Source: Rhizomys pruinosus
Taxonomy: Eukaryota > Chordata > Mammalia > Rodentia > Spalacidae
Direction: 5' to 3'
Length of the DNA stretch: 64,000 nucleotides
NCBI GenBank assembly: GCA_009823505.1
Contig: VZQC01005710.1
Location: 1,139,838 to 1,203,837, forward strand
Shown: piece by piece, positions 55,691-64,000 of the stretch
Position numbering within the stretch: position 1 is the first letter of the stretch
Layout: each line of letters starts with the position of its first letter
Program-made: the position numbers and the translations under genes
Notes under the pieces: generated by a model
What the model saw: the letters and a program-made list of their open reading frames with translations, nothing else
What the model was told of the DNA's origin: nothing
Database searches by the model: none

Positions 55691-56284
55691 ATACTCTCAG
55701 GACAGCTGCTAGTTAAACCCACCTCAGTCACAGACAAGCTGGCTTTGCCATTTTGCTCCCACATTTATCTAAACAAGGCGTGCTGGGCTAACACAGGGAT
55801 GGAAGGCTCCCTAAACAACCCGTCTGTATTTGGGAGTCCTCCGTCTACGTCAGTATCATCTTCCTGGATGAGCCCTCCCCTAACACCTTCTCTTTTCCCT
55901 TCATTCAACTTCACACATCCTAGCCAACCCCCAAGCTTAGGCAGTTAACACCAGAGTTAATTAGCCACAAATTAATTGCCCTCTGAAATAGTTCTAGAAA
56001 TGAGTCCCACGACCATTCAATCCAGACATCAGTGGGGCTCCTCCGAAGCTGAGTGTTATAGGAGATCTGAAGAGAAGACTGTGGGCATACAAGAATGGCT
56101 GGCCATCTTCCATCATGTGTTCCCCATGTAAAGTGACCCAGGCTTTGGAAAAAGAGAAAATAACACTAAGAGAAAATCAGAAGGAGAAGCTATTTTCTCT
56201 TAAGTAACACTAACAGTAATGGCAGGGTTCTGGACTGCAGACAGCTAGCCTGGTGTATGCAGCAGCAAGCAAGAAGAGACCCAG
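55691..56284. other. Unassigned region with an AT-rich homeodomain-site-like cluster
   Basis: About 590 bp. 55934-55982 carries ttaattag and aaattaatt within 20 bp of each other. An 11-bp inverted pair aagagaaaata / tattttctctt lies at about 56152 and 56190. No gene. Confidence 0.45.
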
Positions 56285-56359
56285 ACAAGGTGGAAAGTAA
56301 GAACTGACACCCGAGGCTGTCCTCTGACCTCCACAGTGCCATGACACTGAACCCATGGT

Positions 56360-56393
<34 letters not shown>

Positions 56394-56430
56394 CACAACA
56401 CAAAACACTCACACAAACACACAAAGTTTT
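56285..56430 (+). mobile_element. B4/RSINE1 3' arm with (CA)n tail
   Basis: gacacccgaggctgtcctct gacctccac then a (CA)n tract at 56361-56391. The B1-like half is not recognisable. Confidence 0.65.
56361..56391. repeat. (CA)n microsatellite
   Basis: About 15 CA repeats in the tail of the SINE arm. Confidence 0.96.
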
Positions 56431-56650
56431 CTATAAATACTTTATTTATTACTTTTATTTAATTTTATGTGTGTGAATATATTGCATGGATGGAAGTGCA
56501 CCATGTTGCACAATGCCCACGGAGGTCAGGAGAGGGTGTTGGATCCCCTGGAACTGGAGTTATAGATGGTTGTTAGCTGCTATGCAGGTGCTGGAAATTG
56601 AGCCCTGGTCCTCTTCAAAAGCTCCTGACCACTGAGTCATGTCTCCAGCC
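56429..56650 (-). mobile_element. B3 SINE, minus strand
   Basis: Reverse SINE ending catgtctccagcc. Short TSD acacaaag on both sides (56420-56427 and 56652-56659). Confidence 0.9.
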
Positions 56651-56659
56651 CACACAAAG

Positions 56660-57945
56660 ATTGTTAAGTGGAAGAAATTTAGAGCCATAAGGCCCTTTAT
56701 TACAGGTTGAAGGTACTGAAATGTTTTGAATTAAATGTAGCCTCTGTTCACTCCAGTGTCCCTCACGATCTACAGCACTAAGCTGCTTGGCAGACACCAT
56801 TAGCCCCAGCTTGATTTCCCTAGATTGAAAATCAAATCTAAGATGTCAAGATTTTTTTTCAAGAAATATTTAGAAGAAAATTTTAAAGAAAATTAAAATT
56901 GACTTGAGAAAAAAAACACCTGGCACTCCTCCTCTACCTGGAATACAGGAAGTTAGGGAAGGTGTCACCCATGCCGCAGTGAGAGAAAAGCCAGCAAACA
57001 CTGCCAGGACCCATCAGAGGCTGCAAAGGACACAGGAACAGCATCCTCAGTGGCACAGGCCTGGAGAGAGGAGAGCCCACCAGAAAGGCATGTCCCACTG
57101 GATCCTACTCTTCCAGAGCTCCCTGTGGGGACACAACCTGTATCCTACAGAGCATGAGAAGTGATCCACCAGGGCTGGTAAGAGATCGAGACTAGAGTCC
57201 TCTGCCCCTGGCTGGGGTGAGGAAGAGAGCAGAATGGCCAGGTCCCTTGAAATCCTCTCCCACAGAAATCCCCACGAAGCTAACGGGAAGCATTGGCCAC
57301 TGTGAGGAGGAGGGACCTGTTCAGAGTCCCCGACTGAGGGCGCTGACATGTAACTCAGCCTACCCTGAGATATGACCAGAATTATGGTTTCTGAGTCCTA
57401 CTTGGCTTGTCTGCCCCTGAGGAAACCTGGTCAGTTTCCCTGCATGGTCTCCAAGCAGACTAGAAGTCAAGTGGTGTGTGGTGCCTGATAGCCTTACCCC
57501 AACCCCAGAAATGGGCCTGACTCTTCTACATTAGCTGAAGATAAACCTTGTATCTAAGGTAGACTCACTTCTGTCCTCTACTGTCTGTGAGTCCCTAAGA
57601 ATTGCTTTAGGTACAATCTTGGGTCTGTCTGCCTTAAGCCACCTCAGGTCTGGTCTTCATACCTTTAACAGGGGGGATTAAATGGGGATGGAGTGGACTG
57701 AACACAGCTCTAGCAACAAAAACCCAACCCTAGCTCAACTCCTGACCAGAGTGACTCAACAGCACCCTAACAACATAGGAAGAAGCGTTTGCTACTAGCC
57801 GTGACTCTCCCTGCCTCCATCTCCACAGGGTGATCACACCAATTCCAGGACACAGAAAGCAAGGCTTTCTTTCCAAGAGTCCAAGAAATTGACAAAACCA
57901 GAGACTTTGTTGACCCAGATATTGCTGTTATCCGATAGGAAATTT
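56660..57945. other. Unassigned region
   Basis: About 1.3 kb without a recognised repeat. Plus and minus frames of 86 and 100 codons overlap at 56.9-57.35 kb without family resemblance. Confidence 0.5.
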
Positions 57946-57960
57946 AAAATGAATATGATC

Positions 57961-58183
57961 GGGGCTGGAGAGATAGCCTAACGGTTAAGAGTGCCAACTG
58001 CTCTTGCAGAGGACCTGGGTTCGATCTCCAGCACCCACATGTCGACTGAGAACCGTCTTTAACTCCAGTTCCAGGGGAATCCGACGCCCTCTTCTGACTT
58101 CCGCGGCATTGCACAACACAGGTGCACAAACCTACATGCAGACAGTACACTCATACATATACAAAAATAAATAAAAATTTTTA
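57961..58183 (+). mobile_element. B2 SINE
   Basis: Complete B2. TSD aaaatgaatatgatc at 57946-57960 and 58184-58198, a perfect 15 bp. Confidence 0.97.
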
Positions 58184-58288
58184 AAAATGAATATGATCTA
58201 TAAGCCATGGCTTTAGTACATGAGCTAATGGAGAATTCCTGTATGAAAGTCTATTGCTATCAGACCCAAGAGGAAATGCTGGAAATTT

Positions 58289-58530
58289 TTTTTAAATTTT
58301 ATTTATTTCTGTATGTGTATGAATGTACTGTCTGCATGCAGGTCTGTGCACCCGTGTCATGCAATGCCGCGGAGGTCAGAAGAGGGCGTCGGTTTCCCCT
58401 GGAACTGTAGTTCTCCTGGAATTGGAGTTTCAGACGGTTCTCGGCCGCCATGTGGGTGCTGGGGATCGAACCCGGTTCCTCTGTAAGAGCGGTCGGCACT
58501 CTTAACCACTAGACCATCTCTCCAGCCCCA
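58289..58530 (-). mobile_element. B2 SINE, minus strand
   Basis: Complete reverse B2 of the long subtype. TSD aaatgctggaaattt (58274-58288) and aaatactggaaattt (58531-58545), 14 of 15 identical. Confidence 0.96.
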
Positions 58531-58545
58531 AAATACTGGAAATTT

Positions 58546-58786
58546 AAAAGTAAATTGAATCTCCTTTCTGGACTCATCAGTAGATCCGAATGTTCTAATG
58601 AAAGGATAAGCAAATTTGATGATCGATAACTAAAACCTGTCCAACCAACCTACAGAGAGATAAAATGAAGCAATGGTAAAAAAATCACTGAAGGCCAAGT
58701 CATTAATCAGTGACCTGACATGCAAATATCTGCAGTCCTGTGGGGTAAAAGAGAAAGGGAAATAAAAGATATATTTGGAGAGAAGA
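58546..58786. other. Unassigned stretch
   Basis: About 240 bp, no recognised element. Confidence 0.5.
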
Positions 58787-58863
58787 TTAGCTAAGACTTT
58801 TTATTTATGTATTTGTTTACTTATTTATTTACTTATTTATTTATTTTTAGCTAAGACTTTTTA
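58787..58863 (-). mobile_element. (TTTA)n tract flanked by a 17-bp direct repeat
   Basis: ttagctaagacttttta occurs at 58787-58803 and 58847-58863. Between them is only 43 bp of TTTA/TTAC repeats. This is the structure of a retrotransposition that delivered just an A-rich tail in antisense orientation. Confidence 0.75.
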
Positions 58864-59260
58864 AAAAGTAGTTAAAGACTTTAAACCCCAGTTCAGTGTT
58901 AGAGAGAGCTGCCTGCACATGTGCGGAGCAAGGCTCGATACCCACAATATTCCTTGTGTGAGCAGAAGACTCGACTCCAAAGCCTGTGGTCTGAATGATC
59001 CTAAGTACTCCTGGAAATTCTGGAAGTGAGTAAGACTTTTCATGATATAACATGGGAATAGCATATAGGAACGATCAAGTGAGAGAGACATTACAATTTG
59101 ATCTAGTACAAGCTGGGTCAAAGCTCTGGGAACGTTTACAATGGTATACAATTAAATGTGCCTTCAATAAGTATTTTCTTCTGTGTCTGGGTATATTTTT
59201 CAATAATTTTGTAGCTCCAAAGGAGTCAAATTTATTATTTATGAAATGATTGAATTACAG
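58864..59260. other. Unassigned stretch
   Basis: About 400 bp, no recognised element or gene. Confidence 0.5.
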
Positions 59261-59261
59261 T

Positions 59262-59345
59262 ATCCTGAGGCTGGCGATTCTGCTCGGTTGGTAGAGTATT
59301 CTCCCCACATGAACAAAGCTCTGGGTTCAGTCCCCAGCACCACAT
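59262..59345 (+). mobile_element. ID half of a B4 SINE
   Basis: gaggctggcgattctgctcggttggtag and gggttcagtccccagcacca show the ID (tRNA-Ala-like) part. The B1-like half resumes at 59617 after a B2. Confidence 0.8.
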
Positions 59346-59361
59346 AAAACTACATGTTGTG

Positions 59362-59600
59362 GGGGCTGGAGACATGGCCTAGCAGTTAAGAGCACTGACT
59401 GCTCTTGCAGAGGACATGGGTTCGATCCCCAGCACCCACATGGCGGCTGAGAACCGTCTGTAACTCCAGTTCCAGGGGAATCCGACACCCTCTTCTAACC
59501 TCCGCGGCACTGCACGACACAGGTGCACAAACATGCATGCAAACAGTACATTCCTACACATACAGAAATAAATAAAATAAAAACAAAACAAACAAAAATA
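59362..59600 (+). mobile_element. B2 SINE splitting a B4
   Basis: Complete B2. Flanks aaaactacatgttgtg (59346-59361) and aaacctacatgttgtg (59601-59616) form the TSD with one difference. Tail is aataaaataaaaacaaaac-like. Confidence 0.95.
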
Positions 59601-59616
59601 AAACCTACATGTTGTG

Positions 59617-59745
59617 TAACACACTGTCATCCCGGCACTTGGGAGGTTGAAGCTGGAGGATGAAAAGTTCAAAGTCACCTTCAGCTACATACAGCACTCA
59701 AGGCCAGCCAGGGCTGTCTGAGACCCTATTTCAAAAAGATGCATC
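59617..59745 (+). mobile_element. B1-like half of a B4 SINE
   Basis: ccggcacttgggaggttgaa, ggccagccagggctgtctga and gaccctatttcaaaaag show the B1-related half, continuing the ID half at 59262-59345. Confidence 0.75.
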
Positions 59746-60347
59746 CTAACAGTTTATTATCCATTAAATGTCATGATCTGTAATAGAGCTCTTCACCCAT
59801 TCCTAACCCCGAGATCTCGCGGCACCCCTTTCCCTCCGTGCTAATTCTTGGTAGAAGGATGCCAATTTTTGCTTCTCCTTCCAAAATAGTGACATTTGAC
59901 ATTACTCAACCTTGAGACTGTCTCCTCCTTCACTTGTTTTCTGTTTTCTTTCCTTCATGCTCCCTGTATTTTTCCTGTCTCTGTATATTGAAAACTATAA
60001 ACTTCCCCCTAAATCCATTCCAGCGTGCTCTCTCTTTCTCCCTCTCGCCTCTCTCTTTCTCCCTCTTTCCCAGCCCATCTCTTGGTTTTCTCAGCCACCA
60101 TGTGCTCAACTGCACAATCTTGTGACAGTAAGTGGATGAGGTGGAGTCCCCTGAGCTGGCTCCCTTCTCATCCCTGTCCACATGACAGCATCAACAGTCC
60201 CTGTTCTCCCCTGACAGATGATTCCCTCAAAGAGGAAAGTGCTCACTGCAGATCCCAGAGATGCTTGGAGTCTTTGAACTCTTGGTCCTTTAGACTTCTT
60301 TGCAGTGACTTAGATATTCTTAATTTTATATATACACATCCTAATTT
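59746..60347. other. Unassigned region with TC-rich duplication
   Basis: About 600 bp. A 22-bp unit tctctctttctccctctcgcc is repeated in tandem as tctctctttctccctctttcc near 60030-60070. No gene. Confidence 0.5.
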
Positions 60348-60477
60348 ACAGGGTGTGATGGTGCACGCCTTTAATCCCAGTGCTTGGGAGGCAGAAGCAG
60401 GTGGATCTCTGTGACTTCAAGGCCAGCCTGGTCTACATAGTAAGTTCCAGGACAGCTGGAGCTACAGGGAGAAAAAA
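60348..60477 (+). mobile_element. B1 SINE
   Basis: cagggtgtgatggtgcacgc ... ggagctacagggagaaaaaag. With its (TA)n tail it is flanked by tcctaattt at 60339-60347 and 60532-60540. Confidence 0.94.
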
Positions 60478-60531
60478 GACCATATATATATATATATATA
60501 TATATAGATAAATATATATATATATATAATC
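60478..60531. repeat. (TA)n microsatellite at a B1 tail
   Basis: About 50 bp of AT repeats with a gataa break. It sits inside the B1 TSDs, as at 5707-5752. Confidence 0.95.
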
Positions 60532-60540
60532 TCCTAATTT

Positions 60541-60663
60541 TTAGTTGGGCATGGTGTTGCATGTCTGAAATCTCAATCTGCACTCATAAGGCAGGGGGAA
60601 TTCAAGGTCATCCTTAGCTACATAGCAAGTATGAGACCAGTCTACTTCCCATCTCAAAATACA
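60541..60663 (+). mobile_element. Diverged B1/RSINE-like SINE
   Basis: ttagttgggcatggtgttgc, ggcagggggaattcaaggtc and agctacatagcaagtatgag then catctcaaaat. Old B1-related copy followed by a TG-rich tract. Confidence 0.65.
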
Positions 60664-60855
60664 TGAGTGTATATGTGTGTATGTGTGTATGTGTGTGTAT
60701 GAGTATGTATAGATGTATGTGTGTGCACAGGTGTGTAGTATATGTGTATGTTGTATATCTCTGTATGTGTATACAAATGTGTATGAATGTATGTATGTGT
60801 ATGTGTGTATCTGTATATATGTATCTGTGTGTATGTATGTGTGTGTATGTGTATT
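60664..60855 (+). repeat. (TG)/(TATG)n imperfect microsatellite
   Basis: About 190 bp of tgtatg, tgtgtg and tgtatc units. A Cys/Val/Met-rich 99-codon frame here is only its translation. Confidence 0.95.
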
Positions 60856-61300
60856 CTACTGATTTTTGCTTTAGTTGTTCTCCTGTTATATTACAAGCAA
60901 TAATCCATTATGATCTGCCTTCTGACCTGAAGGAGAAACTCCCATTCCACAGTACACATTGATTGGTATCACGCACCAAACCCTGTGCCCATACCCCAGG
61001 ACAGAGCAGTAAATGGAAGATGTGACTGAACTCCAGGCCGGAACATCACGATGCCACAGCAGTGTTTCCAGAGCCATAGAAAACAGGAAGCGGGAATGGG
61101 AAGTGCACTTCCGGAGCAGACCTCTGTCACCAGAGCAGACCTGAAGTTACAGGCTCACACTCAGTGCCAATTTTAGAGCTTCTTTCCAATAACCTGTATT
61201 TACACAACTTCAATCTTCCCAGTTTGCAAGCTCTTCCATTTGTCTTTCTCATGCTCTCTAGTCCATTGCTTTTCTTCTGTCTGTGACAATATATCTGACA
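60856..61300. other. Unassigned region
   Basis: About 440 bp with no recognised repeat or gene. Confidence 0.5.
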
Positions 61301-61302
61301 AA

Positions 61303-61444
61303 GGCCAAGAGATGGCCAAGCAAGAAAAGTGCTGGCGGAGCAAGCCTGACAACCTGAATTTGACCCCCAGGTTGCACCCAAAGGTAGGAGAGAACCAATC
61401 GCATAAAGTTATCCTCTGATCTTCACACTTGTGTTGTGGCATTT

Positions 61445-61480
<36 letters not shown>
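61303..61480 (+). mobile_element. B3-like SINE subtype with (CA)n tail
   Basis: ccaagagatggccaagcaag, aagcctgacaacctgaattt, gagagaaccaatcgcataaa, gttatcctctgatcttcaca then (CA)n at 61448-61480. Same subtype as the minus copy at 45527-45697. Confidence 0.72.
61448..61480. repeat. (CA)n microsatellite
   Basis: About 16 CA repeats forming the SINE tail. Confidence 0.96.
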
Positions 61481-61481
<1 letters not shown>

Positions 61482-61489
61482 TAAGTAAA

Positions 61490-62639
61490 TTAACCTAACA
61501 AAAACAAATTGAGCAAGGAGGTTCATGTTGGCTCCTGGTTTGATGGTCAGGTCCACCCTGGGAAGGGCCGACTACAGGAGCAGGAGGCAGCTGGTCACAC
61601 TGCATCTGCAGTCAGGAAGCAGAGAGAGGAAGCCGCTGCTCAACCCACTTCCCTCCTTTTTACCCCAGCCTTTGGATTGGTGCTGCCCACCTTTAAGGCG
61701 AGTCTTCTCTCCTCACTCAAACCTCTCTAGAAACACCCTGACAGACTCAGAGGTGTGGATCATGTAAGATCTGGAAATCCAATCAGGTTAACAATGAAAA
61801 CAACCGTACCTTCTTTAACTATAAAAGCCACGGTTAAATCCAGTCCAGCTATCTCACTGTTCAGAATATGTAGGCAATGGTTGAAAGAATAGATACATTG
61901 TCGAAATATTTACAACAAACTATTTCTAGAAAATTGTGTTTCCTGAGCCAGTTATTCAGTTGGTATAGCATCCTTTCACTCTTCAGTAAAATAGACTTAT
62001 TGGTCAACATTTACATCCAGGCCACCAGATAGCTCTCAGGAAGGCTGGAAAGCCAGGCGGCTGCATGTTAACTACAGCTCACAAAGGCAGTGCCTGCAGG
62101 ATGCTGCCAACCAGCTGTGAATGGAAAGCTCCCATCTGTTCACTGTATTGAACATCACTCTGCAACTGCTTTGACAGTTTCTGGAGCATCGTGGACTATC
62201 CTGTCAGGGTCCATTACCCAGAAACCCCTCCCAGGACAGTGGTACCCAACACCACCTCCAGGGCCCCACTGAGCCAGCAGGAGCAGAGCACTGAACCTGC
62301 GAGCCCACGTCCATGTTTCATCCAGATCTGCCCTAATGAACCATATGTCCTGGGCAGGTTACGTCCCCTTCCTCATGCTGTAAAGTGAGGAGGTGGGGTT
62401 AGCTAAACATTACTATCTGCCACCTGTCACCACTTACATTTCTGACAATTGTCCATTAGTTGTTTTAGAAATGTGCGTGTTCTGTGCTACGGTAAAGCCA
62501 GGTAGTGAAATCAGGAAGGCTTCTCTGTGGCTTCACCAGCCGAGGCTGCTTTCCAGCTTTCCATGTTCTTTGAAATCTTTAGGAGGCCAACCCTGGCTGT
62601 TAAAAATGGGTCACTGGAGACAGACAAAGCTGAGGTATA
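61490..62639. other. Unassigned region
   Basis: About 1.15 kb with no recognised element. Short overlapping frames (60-118 codons on either strand) are unsupported. Confidence 0.5.
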
Positions 62640-62790
62640 ACCAAGCCCTTCCTCCTGGTCTTTCTCTGCTTCCTGATCCTGATATGATGAGCCCAGCGGC
62701 CTCCTTCTGCACCATGCCTTCCAGGCCATGATGGATTGTATCACTTCGAACTGTAAGCCAGAATAAACCTTTCCTCCCTTACGTAGCATG
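62640..62790 (+). mobile_element. MaLR-type LTR, 3' part
   Basis: ctttctctgcttcctgatcc, catgatggattgtatcactt, cgaactgtaagccagaataa. AATAAA lies at 62762-62767. This is the polyadenylation end of a rodent MaLR-like LTR without its 5' part. Confidence 0.55.
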
Positions 62791-62962
62791 CAGGGCATAG
62801 CTTTTAGGGAGATGCTCAGGCATTAGGGACTTTCCACTAAGATGGGATTAATGTTCTCTCCAGGTACCGGGTTAGGTCTCACAGGACCAGTGGTGATTTG
62901 GAGTGAGCTGTCTCAGCCTGCTCTCTCTGCCTCTTTCATCATGTGAGTTCATATGCATGGAC

Positions 62963-63935
62963 TGCTGTAGGAGCTTCTCTTACTACGAGCAGGTACAATG
63001 CAGTCCTGCTAAAGGAAGGGGAGCACAGATAGCCACCTGCAGTCACTGTAGGGAACTGACCCCTCCGCACAGAGGTCAGTTGGTTACTTTCATAACCCAA
63101 CCTGAGAGGTACTTCCAACTTAGGTCCTTGGCCTGGGAAACGGAACATTTCCCGTCTGGTCGTGCTTTCCCACCTGCCCACAGACTGCTGGTCTCTGGAC
63201 AGGAATTTCAGGCTGATGGCTGATGGCCTATCTTCAGCCTACACCCACTCACAATTCACTTCACAGCTGGTGACCTGATAGGTCTCTGTCCAGCCCCACA
63301 GTCCCGTCCACCCTCATGCTAGCTTACCCAGGCTGGAGATCTGATAGACTGCTTTCCAGCCCACTAACTGCCAATACTCAAAATCCAGGCCTGCTTCAGC
63401 CTGTATGCAGGCAGAAATAACAGCTAGGATTTCTGTGTAATGACGGTAATGGAGAATCCAATTTACTGCCTGCTGCAACTCACTTTTTAAAAATTTTTTT
63501 TTATTTTTTATGTGTATGAACGTACTGTCTGCATGTAGGTTTGTGCACCCTTGTCGTGCAATGCCGCGGAGGTCAGAAGAGGGTGTCGGATTCCCCCGGA
63601 ACTGGAGTTAAAGACGGTTCTCAGCCGCCATGTGGGTGCTGGGGATCGAACCCGGGTCCTCTGCAAGAGCAGTCGGTGCTCTTAACCGCTAGGCCATCTC
63701 TCTAGCCTGCAACTCACTTTTATAAGCAAAATGACGTCAGTTCCCAGAGCCAATCACAGACCCCAGTTTTGTGCCACTGTATACTGCTGCAACACCTAGC
63801 ATCACGTGCCTGGGCCGCCTTGCTTGCTCCCTCTTGGGGTGGTGTCAGAGGAGCCCAGTGACTCCCACATGGTGCCCTGAGGGTGCTAGCTGAGAACTAG
63901 CCCCTCATTCAAACTGGACCTTCCCACAGACTGCT
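62963..63935 (-). mobile_element. Solo-LTR-like ERV repeat, copy 2, interrupted by a B2
   Basis: Aligns with 2475-3165 over nearly its full length, plus an extra 80-100 bp near 63265-63360. Minus-strand signals are CCAAT (63750-63754 on plus), a perfect cAMP-response palindrome TGACGTCA at 63732-63739 (not conserved in copy 1), CTTATAAAA (63718-63726), then an AATAAA-position hexamer changed to agtaaa (plus tttact near 63462). A B2 sits between TATA and poly(A) positions. Confidence 0.62.
63487..63707 (-). mobile_element. B2 SINE inside LTR copy 2
   Basis: Reverse B2 ending ctctctagcc. TSD tgcaactcactttt at 63473-63486 and 63708-63721, a perfect 14 bp. It separates the LTR TATA box from its downstream part. 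Confidence 0.97.
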
Positions 63936-64000
63936 ACCAGGTGATGCCATCTGCCCATGGCACAGTCGGGAGCCCCTCACCAGGAGCTGACACCATGCCA

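Noticed and set aside
60663..60962. 99-codon Cys/Val/Met-rich frame
   Set aside because: It is a translated TG/TATG microsatellite.

Overview
This is mammalian nuclear DNA from a muroid rodent. It is packed with rodent-specific SINEs (B1, B2/B3, ID, B4), rodent L1 LINEs and ERV/MaLR-type LTRs. The most abundant SINE is a B2 variant whose 3' half reads roughly 'ccaggggaatccgacaccc...gcattgcacgacacgggtgca'. It differs from the common Mus B2 consensus as I know it, so a muroid other than house mouse is likely; I cannot name the species. I found no protein-coding host gene, tRNA, rRNA, CpG island or CRISPR. The only long ORF belongs to an L1.

Layout. 0-7 kb: SINE-rich, with a 20-bp minisatellite grown inside a B2, an LTR copy on the minus strand, and a 35-bp tandem array joined to an L1 3' end. 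7-16 kb: degenerate retroelement sequence (a possible gag-like segment, antisense L1, LTR-like DNA) cut by B1/B2s, then an L1 3' UTR with a perfect 31-bp hairpin. 16-23 kb: antisense and sense L1 fragments, microsatellites, and a 35-bp GC-rich minisatellite containing the only N. 23.8-42.4 kb: an old plus-strand L1 riddled with SINEs and split by a roughly 9.3-kb block. That block begins with a 5'-truncated but otherwise open L1 ORF2 (30.6-34.2 kb), continues with duplicated 3'-UTR-like sequence, and ends in an L1 3' end with a poly(A). 42-64 kb: mostly unassigned single-copy-looking DNA with scattered SINEs, MLT1-type MaLR LTRs, microsatellites and a local duplication. It closes with a second copy of the LTR seen at 2.5-3.2 kb.

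Functional reading. The window behaves as an intergenic or intronic retrotransposon sink. The L1 machinery explains most of it: many SINE copies have 7-19 bp target-site duplications (TSDs) and A-rich tails. The most informative signals are structural: nested insertions, reuse of one target site, hairpins, tandem arrays born in transposons, and a possible assembly fault. I see no new coding system.
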